From assembly GCA_004562765.1 (NCBI GenBank), contig SFRL01000014.1, positions 1-64,000 on the forward strand: 64,000 nucleotides of DNA. Direction: 5' to 3'. Under the pieces are notes generated by a model. The model ran no database searches. It was not told the DNA's origin and saw nothing but the letters and a program-made list of their open reading frames with translations. This stretch comes from a bacterium (GTDB taxonomy: Bacteria > Bacillota > Clostridia > Lachnospirales > Lachnospiraceae). This document shows, one piece after another, positions 51,748-60,582 of the stretch (the first letter of the stretch is position 1; every line of letters begins with the position of its first letter). Made by a program: the position numbers and the translations under genes.

Positions 51748-52856
51748 TCCACCAGTTTCTCCGCAAGATCACAGATATCTGTAGCGGCGCGCGGGTTGAT
51801 CCGGCGCCGCTGACATCTGATCATTCTTTCTCCCACATCATCATTTTCCAGTAATTGTTCTGCCAGACAGATCATCTCTTCTGTCGTCTGCGCCCATACA
51901 CTCATCCCATGTCCCGCAAAATACTTTGCATTGTAACTCTCACATCCGGGTATCACCGCTGTATGCACGATAGGCACATTTCGCACTGCCGCTTCCGTGG
52001 ATGACAGTCCGCCCGGTTTCGTGATAAACATCCGACTCGCCCTCATATAGTCTGCCATCCGGTCGGTGTGATCAATGAGTATCAGTCCCGGAACGGCCTG
52101 CTCACTCAATCTTTGGAACAGTGCCCGGTTGCTGCCGCAGATCACAATCAGTTCCGTATCCTTCCGCCCGGAAAAATGATCGCACAGCGCGGCGATCGTC
52201 CCTTCGATTTTCCCACCGCCCATACTGCCGCCGGCCACCAGAATATAGTTTTTGTCCGGATCCAGTCCCAGACGCTGTTTTGCCTGTGCAGATGATCCCT
52301 CTGCCGCAAAATGACTGCTCGTCGGAATACCAAGGGGATACAGTTTTTCTTCCGGAATCCCCTTGCGGACAAATTCCGGCTTCAGATCCTCCGCCGGGAT
52401 CACATACGCGTCACACTCTGTCTCCTCCGTAAAGGGAATGCACACATAATCTGTTGCAATGAACATCGTCTTCGGGATCTGCATTCCATGCAGCTTCATA
52501 TTTGTCAGGATCTCTGCCGGAAACAGATGCGGCATCAGCACAATATCTGTATGATGTTCTGCAAAATACTCCTGCATCACGGAATCCATCGCATGATTGA
52601 CAAAGTAGACCGGTGAACGGAAGGGCAGCCGCCGATACAGATCTCCGATCTTGTAAACCGCGCCAAAGGCATCCGGCGCATGCTGAACGGTGGAGATATA
52701 CGTGTGATCGATCCCGCCGGAAAGCTTCTCGCTCTTCAACGTATACGGATTCAGCATCGCGGCATGATGTCCCCTTCTTTTCAATTCCTCCAAAACTGCT
52801 TTTCCGGCAGAATCATGACCGCCGCCGGTTCCGCAGGATAAGATCAATGCATCCAT
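51741..52856 (-). CDS. MGDG-synthase-family glycosyltransferase (UgtP/MurG-like)
   Basis: A 371-residue GT28-family enzyme resembling monogalactosyl/diglucosyl diacylglycerol synthases, which glycosylate diacylglycerol at the inner membrane face. LSCGTGGGHDSAGKAV at 7-22 is the N-terminal glycine-rich acceptor/lipid-side loop. VAGGSMGGGK and the GGLSSTEAAVRNVP motif form the UDP-sugar pocket. The plsY-like gene overlaps it by 13 bp upstream, giving a membrane-lipid gene pair. Its 3' end overlaps convergent prs by 7 bp. Confidence 0.85.
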   Translation of the reverse strand: MDALILSCGTGGGHDSAGKAVLEELKRRGHHAAMLNPYTLKSEKLSGGIDHTYISTVQHAPDAFGAVYKIGDLYRRLPFRSPVYFVNHAMDSVMQEYFAEHHTDIVLMPHLFPAEILTNMKLHGMQIPKTMFIATDYVCIPFTEETECDAYVIPAEDLKPEFVRKGIPEEKLYPLGIPTSSHFAAEGSSAQAKQRLGLDPDKNYILVAGGSMGGGKIEGTIAALCDHFSGRKDTELIVICGSNRALFQRLSEQAVPGLILIDHTDRMADYMRASRMFITKPGGLSSTEAAVRNVPIVHTAVIPGCESYNAKYFAGHGMSVWAQTTEEMICLAEQLLENDDVGERMIRCQRRRINPRAATDICDLAEKLVDQ

Positions 52857-53458
52857 AACAATTTCACCTTCATTTTTTCTCTTTCCTCAGCGCTTGCGTG
52901 CATACGGATGCAGACGGCCGCTGTAATGATCGCAAATCCCAGAGACACCGCGGGCCGGTCAACGCAAAGCATCATACAGAGGAGCGCACAGAAATATGCC
53001 GCCAGCGTCCGGTAAAAGTGTGGACTGACACGCAGAATGACAGAAAAGAAAATAAAAAATACTGCCAGTATGATCGCAGGTTTCAGTGCCGGAAACAACC
53101 CAAGCAGCGATCCGAATGTCGCGGCGATCCCTTTTCCGCCTTTCAACCGATAAAACAGCGGAAACACATGCCCGACCACCGGTGCCGCCAACACCAGAGA
53201 TGTGGCGAGCACACCCGGGCGCAGCTGTCCTGCTGCCCGCATAAACAGAAAGACCGGAAAAAACGCCTTTCCGATGTCACAGACCAGCGTCAGCAGACCA
53301 CACCAAAATCCACCGTACATAAACGCATTGGCAGTGCCGGGATTTTGATCCTTGCTAAGGTCGATCATTTCTTCTTTTCCGAACAGCCGGGCAAACACCC
53401 GGGCATACAATATGCTGCCCGAAAGATAACCCAGTAAAATAAATCCTGCGATCTGCAT
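52844..53458 (-). CDS. PlsY-type glycerol-3-phosphate acyltransferase
   Basis: A 204-residue integral membrane protein of the PlsY family, which acylates glycerol-3-phosphate from acyl-phosphate as the first step of phospholipid synthesis. Visible features are an N-terminal membrane helix with GYLSGSILYARV, the loop DLSKDQNPGTANAF (DxNPG motif), the GHVFPLFYRLKGGKGIAATFGSLLG substrate loop, and several further helices. The ATG has AAAGGAG ahead of it. The protein may be a second paralogue rather than the housekeeping enzyme, since Lachnospiraceae can carry more than one. Confidence 0.85.
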   Translation of the reverse strand: MQIAGFILLGYLSGSILYARVFARLFGKEEMIDLSKDQNPGTANAFMYGGFWCGLLTLVCDIGKAFFPVFLFMRAAGQLRPGVLATSLVLAAPVVGHVFPLFYRLKGGKGIAATFGSLLGLFPALKPAIILAVFFIFFSVILRVSPHFYRTLAAYFCALLCMMLCVDRPAVSLGFAIITAAVCIRMHASAEEREKMKVKLLWMH

Positions 53459-53522
53459 GTAAACAACTCCTTTTCGTTCCTGATATCCGGCGATCAGAAT
53501 CCTGTTTTTAGATAATAAGTAT

Positions 53523-53550
53523 ATTGTACCATATCTGCACAAAATATCAA
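53523..53550 (-). promoter_or_regulatory. plsY-glycosyltransferase promoter
   Basis: TTGATA, a 16-bp spacer and TACAAT on the minus strand, about 65 bp before the plsY-like ATG. Confidence 0.62.
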
Positions 53551-53556
53551 AACAGC

Positions 53557-53595
53557 GAAAAAGGCATGCTCCACTATCCGGAGAATGCCTTTTTG
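53557..53595. terminator. groEL terminator
   Basis: AAAAAGGCATTCTCC pairs with GGAGCATGCCTTTTT on the minus strand with one bulge, ending in a T-run. It follows the groEL stop by 18 bp. Confidence 0.88.
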
Positions 53596-53612
53596 ATGAA
53601 ATTATCTATATG

Positions 53613-55232
53613 TTAATATCCCATATCCGGGTTTCCTGCCGGCATTGCGGGCTGAGCCTCCTTGATGTCGGCAACTGCTGCCTCCGTGGTGAGGAACGTT
53701 GCGGAAATGCTCACCGCATTGATCAGTGCATTCTTTGTGACTTTGACAGGATCGATGATACCTTCTGCCATCATATCCACATACTTTTCGCTGATCACAT
53801 CAAAGCCGACACCTGCATTCAGTTCCTTGACCTTTTCCAGCACGACCGCGCCGTCCAGTCCTGCATTTTCCACGATCGCACAAAGTGGTGCGTCCAGTGC
53901 CTTTGCAACGATCTGCGCACCGGTCTTTTCATCTCCCTCCAGAGAGGCAACGACATCGTTCACATCCTTCTGCGCATGAATGTAAGCGGTCCCGCCGCCG
54001 GCGATGATTCCTTCTGACACAGCTGCCCGGGTTGCATTCAGGGCGTCCTCCATTCGGTACTTGGCTTCCTTCATCTCTGTCTCTGTCGCCGCGCCGATGC
54101 GGATGACAGCGACACCACCGCCAAGCTTCGCAATACGCTCCCCGATCTTCTCCTTGTCAAAATCGGAGGTCATCTCCTTCGCCTTGCTTCTCAGATTTTC
54201 GATCCGGTCAGCAATATCCTCTTTGCTGCCCTCGCCCCCTACGATGGTGGTGGAATCCTTGGTCACCTTGATGGATTTCGCGTGCCCAAGCATCTCTGCG
54301 GTCGTATCCTTTAACTGCATGCCAAGCTCCTCGGAAACCACCTGGCCACCGGTGAGGATCGCGATATCCTTTAATAACTCCTTGCGGTTGTCACCGTATC
54401 CCGGTGCCTTTACCGCTACGACCTTTAACGTACCACGCAGCCTGTTGACGATGAGAGTCGTCAGCGCCTCGCCCTCGACATCTTCTGCGATGATCAGCAG
54501 CTCTTTTCCGGTCTTTGCACTCTGCTCCAGGATCGGCAGGATGTCCTGAATATTGGAGATCTTCTTATCTGTGATCAGGATGTACGGATTTTCCATGTCC
54601 GCAGTCATTTTTTCTTTATCATTGCACATATATGCAGACAGATAGCCGTTGTCAAACTGCATACCTTCTACCACATCGATCTCCGTCTGCATGGTCTTGG
54701 ATTCCTCAATGGAGATCACGCCGTTATTTCCGACCTTTTCCATCGCATCCGCGATCATGTTTCCGACTTCTTCGTTGCCTGCTGAAATGGCAGCAACTTT
54801 TGCGATATGATCTCTTCCCATGACCGGTCTGCTCATGGCGTCCAGAGAAGCAACTGCTGCCTCGGATGCTTTTTTCATACCTCTGCGCAAAACGATCGGA
54901 TTTGCACCGGCGGCAATGTTTTTCATTCCTTCATGGATCAGCGCCTGCGCCAGAACTGTCGCGGTCGTTGTACCGTCTCCGGCGATGTCATTGGTCTTTG
55001 TCGCAACCTCCTTGACGAGCTGCGCACCCATATTCTCAAAACGATCCTCCAGTTCGATCTCCTTTGCGATCGTGACACCGTCATTCGTGATCAGCGGTGC
55101 ACCATAGGATTTGTCGAGAACAACGTTTCTTCCTTTCGGTCCAATCGTCACCTTTACGGTGTCTGCCAGCTGATTGACACCGCTTTCCATTTTCTTTCTT
55201 ACATCAATATCGTAACAGATCTCTTTTGCCAT
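53613..55232 (-). CDS. groEL: Chaperonin GroEL
   Basis: A 539-residue 60-kDa chaperonin. The N-terminus MAKEICYDIDVRKKM, the ATP site VTIGPKGRNVVLDKSYG and DGTTTATVLAQAL, and the equatorial AAVEEGI-equivalent AAVSEGIIAGGGTA are all intact. The C-terminus ends AMPAGNPDMGY and lacks the usual Gly-Gly-Met repeat tail. It is the second gene of the HrcA/CIRCE-controlled groESL operon and ends at a strong terminator. Confidence 0.97.
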   Translation of the reverse strand: MAKEICYDIDVRKKMESGVNQLADTVKVTIGPKGRNVVLDKSYGAPLITNDGVTIAKEIELEDRFENMGAQLVKEVATKTNDIAGDGTTTATVLAQALIHEGMKNIAAGANPIVLRRGMKKASEAAVASLDAMSRPVMGRDHIAKVAAISAGNEEVGNMIADAMEKVGNNGVISIEESKTMQTEIDVVEGMQFDNGYLSAYMCNDKEKMTADMENPYILITDKKISNIQDILPILEQSAKTGKELLIIAEDVEGEALTTLIVNRLRGTLKVVAVKAPGYGDNRKELLKDIAILTGGQVVSEELGMQLKDTTAEMLGHAKSIKVTKDSTTIVGGEGSKEDIADRIENLRSKAKEMTSDFDKEKIGERIAKLGGGVAVIRIGAATETEMKEAKYRMEDALNATRAAVSEGIIAGGGTAYIHAQKDVNDVVASLEGDEKTGAQIVAKALDAPLCAIVENAGLDGAVVLEKVKELNAGVGFDVISEKYVDMMAEGIIDPVKVTKNALINAVSISATFLTTEAAVADIKEAQPAMPAGNPDMGY

Positions 55233-55253
55233 GATTCATTCCTTCTTTCTCTT

Positions 55254-55538
55254 CTACTCAACAACTGCAATAATATCTTTCTGGGACACGATCGTATATT
55301 CCTCGTCCTCCAGCTTGACTTCTGTTCCGGCGTATTTGGAGAAGATCACCTTATCTCCTTCCTTGACATACATCCCGGTCTTTTTCCCGTCTGTTTCCTC
55401 ACCGGCTCCGACTGCGACCACAATGGCCTCCTGAGGCTTTTCTTTCGCGCTATCCGGTAAAATGATACCGGACTGTGTCTTTTCTTCTGCCTCCTGATAC
55501 TTTAATACGACTTTGTCTCCCAACGGTCTTAGCTTCAT
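55254..55538 (-). CDS. groES: Co-chaperonin GroES
   Basis: A 94-residue lid protein for GroEL. MKLRPLGDKVVLKYQEAEEKTQSGIILPDSAKEKPQ contains the mobile GroEL-contact loop, and the domain ends EYTIVSQKDIIAVVE. The upstream in-frame codons overlap the CIRCE operator, and the ATG chosen is the standard one. It is 21 bp ahead of groEL. Confidence 0.97.
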   Translation of the reverse strand: MKLRPLGDKVVLKYQEAEEKTQSGIILPDSAKEKPQEAIVVAVGAGEETDGKKTGMYVKEGDKVIFSKYAGTEVKLEDEEYTIVSQKDIIAVVE

Positions 55539-55564
55539 ATCTGTTACCTGCCTTTCTGCTTTTG

Positions 55565-55591
55565 TTAGCACTCTATTTTGTCGAGTGCCAG
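55565..55591. promoter_or_regulatory. CIRCE operator (HrcA binding site)
   Basis: TTAGCACTC, nine bases, then GAGTGCCAG. This matches the CIRCE consensus TTAGCACTC-N9-GAGTGCTAA with two mismatches in one arm. It lies 27 bp upstream of the groES ATG and indicates repression by HrcA released on heat stress. Confidence 0.95.
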
Positions 55592-55720
55592 ACCAAGTTT
55601 AAAAAATAAAGAAAACGCTTGTTGTTTTCTCATCAAAAGATATTAAAGCACAAAAATCGTTGAATGTGAAGTGAAATAATGGTATTATTAATGACAAAAT
55701 CGCAATAATGAGGTGAGCAT

Positions 55721-56602
55721 ATGAACACACAACAGTTAGAGAGCTTCATACAGGTAGCGGAAAATCTGAATTTTGCCCGGGCAGCAGAGGTATTAAACAT
55801 CACCCAGTCTGCCGTCTCACGCCAGATCCATTCGCTGGAGGAAGAGCTGAGCACCAAGCTCTTTATCCGCTCCACCCGCACCGTTGCCCTGACTCCTACC
55901 GGAATGAGTTTTTTGGATGATGCAAAAGATATCCTTGCAAAGCTGCAGATGGCTGCATTAAAGATCGAAAAGCATACATCGGCAAATATCGATATCCTTT
56001 CCATCGGCTGTATCAATGATACCTATTTAAACCTTTTATCAAAAATTCTCTCAAATTACCGGCAGACCGCACCGCAGGTGCACCCGCTTTTGCGCGTTAT
56101 TCCCTCTCGTTCGATCCTGAACCTGTTTTTTAACGGGGAGATGGATATCCTGTTCGGTTTTGAGAATGATGTTCCTCGCAGAGACGGGATTCATTATGAG
56201 AAGCTGGCGGACATTCCCATCTGCTGCGCAGTACCTGCCGACCATCCGTTTTCCCATAAGGACGGCGTGGCGGAACAGGAGCTGCTCAATGAGCATATCA
56301 TTATCTGCAATTCCTATGAGATCCCCTCCGAGGTAGCAACGATCCAGCATGAGATTGGGCGGCAGGTTTCTCCGGAATCCATCAATTATTGCGAAAACGC
56401 GCTGGTATCGCTTACCCTTGTGAAGGCCGGATACGGAATTTCCATCCTTCCGCGCAATATCAGCTCCGATTTTCAGATTTCATATGTTCCGATCTCAAAC
56501 ATCAGTCCTATGTCCTATGGCGTATTCTACAAAACTGCCTCCAAAAATCATCTGATCCGATCATTTTTGGAGGCTGCCAGGAAATTATTGAATCCTGATT
56601 AA
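55721..56602 (+). CDS. LysR-family transcriptional regulator
   Basis: A 293-residue LysR regulator. The N-terminal winged helix-turn-helix is canonical (MNTQQLESFIQVAENLNFARAAEVLNITQSAVSRQIHSLEEEL). A linker helix and a periplasmic-binding-protein-like effector domain (~90-293) follow. Such regulators usually control an adjacent divergent gene, but the divergent neighbour is groES, so the target is probably elsewhere or is autoregulation. A strong terminator follows. Confidence 0.92.
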   Translation: MNTQQLESFIQVAENLNFARAAEVLNITQSAVSRQIHSLEEELSTKLFIRSTRTVALTPTGMSFLDDAKDILAKLQMAALKIEKHTSANIDILSIGCINDTYLNLLSKILSNYRQTAPQVHPLLRVIPSRSILNLFFNGEMDILFGFENDVPRRDGIHYEKLADIPICCAVPADHPFSHKDGVAEQELLNEHIIICNSYEIPSEVATIQHEIGRQVSPESINYCENALVSLTLVKAGYGISILPRNISSDFQISYVPISNISPMSYGVFYKTASKNHLIRSFLEAARKLLNPD

Positions 56603-56638
56603 CACCAGGCATTATACACGACAGGAGACTGCTGTGCC

Positions 56639-56686
56639 AAAAAAGAACACCCTTGCCTATCTTCATAGGCAGTGGTGTTCTTTTTT
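56639..56686 (+). terminator. Terminator of the LysR gene
   Basis: AAAAGAACACC pairs with GGTGTTCTTTT and, inside it, TTGCCTAT with ATAGGCAG around CTTC. A run of six T follows. Confidence 0.9.
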
Positions 56687-56792
56687 CTGTAATATTTCAT
56701 TCTCTTTCTGGGGATAACTGTATCATGCCTCACAATATTGAGAATTACAATATGTTCACCAAAAATCTATACTGATTAAGAGAGGTGAAATT

Positions 56793-57029
56793 ATGACAAA
56801 CAATGAGTATGGCTATCTGGAAATGAATATTGAAAAACTGTTGAAAGAGCGTGGAATCAGCAAAAATACGCTATGCAAAACACTGGATATCCCTAGATCC
56901 AATCTGAACCGTTATTGCAGAAACGAATTTGAGCGGATCGACGCCAATTTTTTATGTAAACTGCTATACTTTTTCAACTGCCCTCTGGAGGATTTACTGA
57001 CCTACAAAGACAGCGACTCGGCAAACTGA
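56793..57029 (+). CDS. Small XRE-family helix-turn-helix protein
   Basis: A 78-residue Cro/C1-type DNA-binding protein consisting almost only of the helix-turn-helix (LLKERGISKNTLCKTLDIPRSNLNRYCRNEFERIDANFLCKLLYFFNCPLEDLLTY). GAGAGGTGAAATT precedes the ATG. Its last 28 bp overlap the convergent second XRE gene. No toxin or phage gene accompanies it, so its target is unknown. Confidence 0.82.
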   Translation: MTNNEYGYLEMNIEKLLKERGISKNTLCKTLDIPRSNLNRYCRNEFERIDANFLCKLLYFFNCPLEDLLTYKDSDSAN

Positions 57030-57376
57030 TCGCTTTTTCTTTTTTTCACAGGATTTCGTTCTGTCGTGACTTCCAGCAAAATTTCCGGCCAATCTTCCAT
57101 TGTTGCCAAGATCACCCAGCATCCGTCTTTGGAAAATCTGCAATACGTCAGCTGCTCCCAAAGAAGTTCTCTAAAATCTGCTTCATAGAGCTCCAGAAGT
57201 GCAAACATCACATCAGTCTGCGGATAATTCCGTCCTGCTTCATATTTATAGATTGCCTGTACGGAACCGAGGCAGAGATATTCTCGTACATCCTCTACAG
57301 ACAGATTCTTTTTTTCACGCAGTCTTTTTAGATTTCTACCGACAAGCTTGCTATCATATTCACGTCTATGTCTCAA
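57002..57376 (-). CDS. XRE-family transcriptional regulator
   Basis: A 124-residue protein with an N-terminal XRE helix-turn-helix (VGRNLKRLREKKNLSVEDVREYLCLGSVQAIYKYEAGRNYPQTDVMFALLELYE, ~12-68) and a ~50-residue C-terminal part of no known family. The start given is TTG. AAAGGAG lies about 15 nt upstream, which is far, so the true start remains uncertain. A near-consensus promoter lies ~70 bp upstream. It is convergent with, and overlaps, the small XRE gene. Confidence 0.75.
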   Translation of the reverse strand: MRHRREYDSKLVGRNLKRLREKKNLSVEDVREYLCLGSVQAIYKYEAGRNYPQTDVMFALLELYEADFRELLWEQLTYCRFSKDGCWVILATMEDWPEILLEVTTERNPVKKRKSDQFAESLSL

Positions 57377-57443
57377 CAGTTCTATTCACTACTCCTTTTT
57401 CCCGACATGCAAAATCATTGATTGAATCACCGGCTTTTGATAG

Positions 57444-57472
57444 ATTATAACACATCAATATCTGCTTGTCAT
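57444..57472 (-). promoter_or_regulatory. Promoter of the 124-residue XRE regulator
   Basis: ATGACA, a 17-bp spacer and TATAAT on the minus strand. Confidence 0.72.
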
Positions 57473-57484
57473 TGACGCTGTAGT

Positions 57485-58423
57485 TTAAAATGTCGTCCAT
57501 CTGGTGAATTCTTCATCCGTACATTTGACGTAATGGCTGCCGGAAACGAGATGATCCGTTCCCTGATCGTAATCAATACCGGAAGTCTTGTAATCGTAAC
57601 TCTCCGCCACGCGCTGTTTCTCCACGATGGGATTCGGCGCCGGGATCGCTGACAGAAGGCTTCTCGTATAGGGATGCACCGGATTGCTGAAGATCTCTTC
57701 CGTCGTACCCGTTTCCAACAGATGCCCCAGATGAAGTACACCGATGCGGTCGGAAATGTATTTGACCATGGAAAGATCATGGGCAATAAACAGATATGCC
57801 GTTCCCGTCTCCTGCTGAATATCCTTCATCAGATTGACCACCTGCGCCTGAATGGACACATCCAGCGCAGAGATACATTCATCCGCAATAATCAGCTTCG
57901 GATTCATGATCAAAGCTCTTGCTATTCCGACACGCTGTCTCTGTCCGCCGGAAAACTGATGCGGATAGCGGCTGGCATGCTCCGGTGAAAGTCCTACCTT
58001 TGCCAGGATATCCTGTATTTTTTGGGCACGCTCTGCCCGGTTCATATACAAATGGTGGATATCCAGACCTTCCCCGATGATGTCACCGATCTTTTTCCTT
58101 GGATTCAAAGATGCCATCGGATCCTGAAAGATCATCTGCATCTGTGTGCGCAGCAGGTGATTTTCATGCATGCTCATCTTTCCGCTGATGTCGGTTCCGT
58201 CAAACAGGATCTTTCCTGCCGTCGGATCGTAAAGGCGGATGATACTTCTTCCGATCGTTGATTTTCCGGAACCGGATTCGCCTACCAGTCCGTACGTCTC
58301 CCCCGGATAGATCTGAAAGCTCACATTTTCCACCGCATGAACGGTAAAGCTCTTGCTCACTTTAAAATACTGTTTTAATCCATCTACCGTCAGAAGGGGT
58401 TTTGCATTATAATCCACTGCCAT
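57485..58423 (-). CDS. oppF: Oligopeptide ABC importer ATPase OppF
   Basis: A 312-residue ATP-binding subunit energising peptide uptake. Walker A is GESGSGKST, the signature FSGGQRQRVGIARAL and Walker B LIIADECISALDVSIQ. The C-terminal oligopeptide-transporter extension (HPYTRSLLSAIPAPNP) is present. It lacks the four-Cys iron-sulfur motif; only Cys residues near the end remain. GGAGG lies 9 nt before the ATG chosen, which is inside the end of oppD (17-bp overlap). It is the last gene of oppABCDF. Confidence 0.93.
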   Translation of the reverse strand: MAVDYNAKPLLTVDGLKQYFKVSKSFTVHAVENVSFQIYPGETYGLVGESGSGKSTIGRSIIRLYDPTAGKILFDGTDISGKMSMHENHLLRTQMQMIFQDPMASLNPRKKIGDIIGEGLDIHHLYMNRAERAQKIQDILAKVGLSPEHASRYPHQFSGGQRQRVGIARALIMNPKLIIADECISALDVSIQAQVVNLMKDIQQETGTAYLFIAHDLSMVKYISDRIGVLHLGHLLETGTTEEIFSNPVHPYTRSLLSAIPAPNPIVEKQRVAESYDYKTSGIDYDQGTDHLVSGSHYVKCTDEEFTRWTTF

Positions 58424-59501
58424 GTGCATTCGCCTCCTTCTTCATCTTTTCTATTCTTGTTTTCAGTTCTTTGGGCATTTCTGCCTTCGGAGCTCTGGGA
58501 TCTAACAGCCATGTCGCCGCATAATGTGTGTCTGATACCTGGAACATCGGCGGATCCGCCTTTTCATCAATCTCCAATGCATACTTGTTACGCGGCGCAA
58601 ATGCATCACCCGGCTTCTCTTTTAGCAGATTCGGCGGGGAACCCGGGATCGTATAGAGACGTTCATCATCGGTATCCAGATCCGGCATTGCAGACAATAG
58701 TCCCCATGTATACGGGTGTTTCGGATCGTAAAAGATCTCATTGATCGTTCCTTTTTCAACGATCTTTCCGGCATACATGACATTCACGTAATCTGCCACC
58801 TTTGCAACGACTCCGAGATCGTGGGTGATATAGATAACAGAAATTCCGCGCTCCTTCTGTACCCGTTTGATCAGCTCAATGATCTTTGCCTGGATCGTTA
58901 CGTCAAGTGCCGTTGTCGGCTCATCGCAGATCAGAAGATCCGGGTTGCACGCCAAAGCGATGGCAATGACCACACGCTGTCTCATGCCGCCGGACAGCTG
59001 ATGCGGATAGTTTTTCATCCGTTTCTCCGGATCCTCGATCCCTACTTCCTTTAACAGCTCAACCGCCTTTTCCCACGCTTCCTTTTTTGGTGTCTTGAAA
59101 TGCCAGATCATGCCCTCCATGATCTGTTTTCCGATCGTCATCGTCGGATCAAGACTGGTCATCGGATCCTGAAAGACCATAGCGATCCGCTTACCGTTTA
59201 TATGTCTGCGGATCCACTTTTTATCCTTTTCCAGTATATTCACTGTTTCCGGCGAACCGTCAGCATGATGATACGAAAACTCGACTGTTCCGTTTGTCAC
59301 CGTTGCATTGGATGCCAGTATACCCATAACCGCTTTCATTGTTACTGATTTTCCGGAACCGGATTCTCCTACGATCGCAACCGTCTCACCTTTGTACAGA
59401 TCAATGTTCACGCCACGGATCGCGTGAACAGTTCCAGCCGTCGTCTTGAAGGAAATATCCAGATCCTTGATTTTTAGAATTTGTTCTCTCTCTTCTGACA
59501 T
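58407..59501 (-). CDS. oppD: Oligopeptide ABC importer ATPase OppD
   Basis: A 364-residue ATP-binding subunit. Walker A GESGSGKSV, signature LSGGMRQRVVIAIAL and Walker B LLICDEPTTALDVTIQ are intact. The C-terminal HPYTWGLLSAMPDLD and SPPNLLKEKPGDAFAPRNKYA extension is typical of OppD/DppD. AAAGGGG precedes the ATG. It overlaps oppF and lies 13 bp after oppC. Confidence 0.94.
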   Translation of the reverse strand: MSEEREQILKIKDLDISFKTTAGTVHAIRGVNIDLYKGETVAIVGESGSGKSVTMKAVMGILASNATVTNGTVEFSYHHADGSPETVNILEKDKKWIRRHINGKRIAMVFQDPMTSLDPTMTIGKQIMEGMIWHFKTPKKEAWEKAVELLKEVGIEDPEKRMKNYPHQLSGGMRQRVVIAIALACNPDLLICDEPTTALDVTIQAKIIELIKRVQKERGISVIYITHDLGVVAKVADYVNVMYAGKIVEKGTINEIFYDPKHPYTWGLLSAMPDLDTDDERLYTIPGSPPNLLKEKPGDAFAPRNKYALEIDEKADPPMFQVSDTHYAATWLLDPRAPKAEMPKELKTRIEKMKKEANAHGSGL

Positions 59502-59514
59502 ACAAAAATCCCCT

Positions 59515-60579
59515 TTACATTTCTTTTAACTTCGGATCCAGTGCCTCACGCAGACCATCCGCAACCAGATTGAAGCTCAACATCAAAAGTGCCATGACAA
59601 TGATCGGCGGAAGGATCTGATAAGAATGCGTTGTAAAGCTGTTGAATCCATCTGAGATCAGTGATCCAAGCGAACACTGCGGAACCGGAATTCCAAGTCC
59701 GACAAAGCTTAAGAATGCTTCCGTGAAAATAGCTGTCGGAATGGAAAACATCACCTGTGTGATGATCGGTCCGATGATATTCGGCAACACTTCCTTAAAT
59801 ATGATAAAGAAGGAATTCGCTCCCAGTGTCCGGGAAGCCAGTACAAATTCCTGTTCCTTGAGCTTTAACATCTCCGCACGGGCAATACGACTCATGCCAA
59901 CCCATTCCGTCAGCATCAGGGCAAAGATAATGGTCAGCATACCGGGTTTTAAGACCAGAAGCAATAATGTCACAATGACCAGTCTGGGAATTCCGTTTGC
60001 AACCTCCAGAAAACGCTGCATCAGCATGTCAGTTTTTCCGCCAAAGTAGCCGGAGATCAGACCATAACTCATGCCGATGATCATATCGATCAGTGCCGCA
60101 GCCACCGCAATGATGAGTGATACACGCGCACCGGACCAGGTTCTCGTCCAGATATCCCGGCCGAAATTATCACTTCCAAACCAGTAATACAGGTCATTCA
60201 GCTCTTTTTCCTGATAGTAATTAACCTCTGTCTTGCCAGTTGTCGTCTTCATGGTCTCTGTACCATCAAAGATTCCGAGCTTTTCCAGCGCTTTTACACG
60301 GGGGGCAAAGTTTTTCTGACTCAGATACTGGTCAGAATAAGTAAAATCGTTCATCCCCGGTCCAATGACCGCAAACACGGAGATCAAAAGGATGAGGACC
60401 AGACCGATTACCGCACTTGTCTTTCGAAAGAATCGAACAAACACATCATGCCAGAAATTCTGTGCTACAAAGTTTTCGTCTATGGAGAGATCCCCAGCAT
60501 TCTTTTTCCACTGAAAATCTGTATCGACAGGTATATACGCAGCAGCTCCTTCTGCTGCGGCAGCAACTTTTTTCTTCAT
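59515..60579 (-). CDS. oppC: Oligopeptide ABC importer permease OppC
   Basis: A 354-residue membrane permease with about six helices. A cytosolic N-terminal region (~45 residues), the first helix (SAVIGLVLILLISVFAVIGPG) and a periplasmic loop precede the BPD permease domain. The ATPase-contact loop is EWVGMSRIARAEMLKLKEQEFVLASRTLGA. GGGGG lies 8 nt before the ATG, and oppB ends 3 bp upstream, so the two are translationally coupled. Confidence 0.93.
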   Translation of the reverse strand: MKKKVAAAAEGAAAYIPVDTDFQWKKNAGDLSIDENFVAQNFWHDVFVRFFRKTSAVIGLVLILLISVFAVIGPGMNDFTYSDQYLSQKNFAPRVKALEKLGIFDGTETMKTTTGKTEVNYYQEKELNDLYYWFGSDNFGRDIWTRTWSGARVSLIIAVAAALIDMIIGMSYGLISGYFGGKTDMLMQRFLEVANGIPRLVIVTLLLLVLKPGMLTIIFALMLTEWVGMSRIARAEMLKLKEQEFVLASRTLGANSFFIIFKEVLPNIIGPIITQVMFSIPTAIFTEAFLSFVGLGIPVPQCSLGSLISDGFNSFTTHSYQILPPIIVMALLMLSFNLVADGLREALDPKLKEM

Positions 60580-60582
60580 CCG

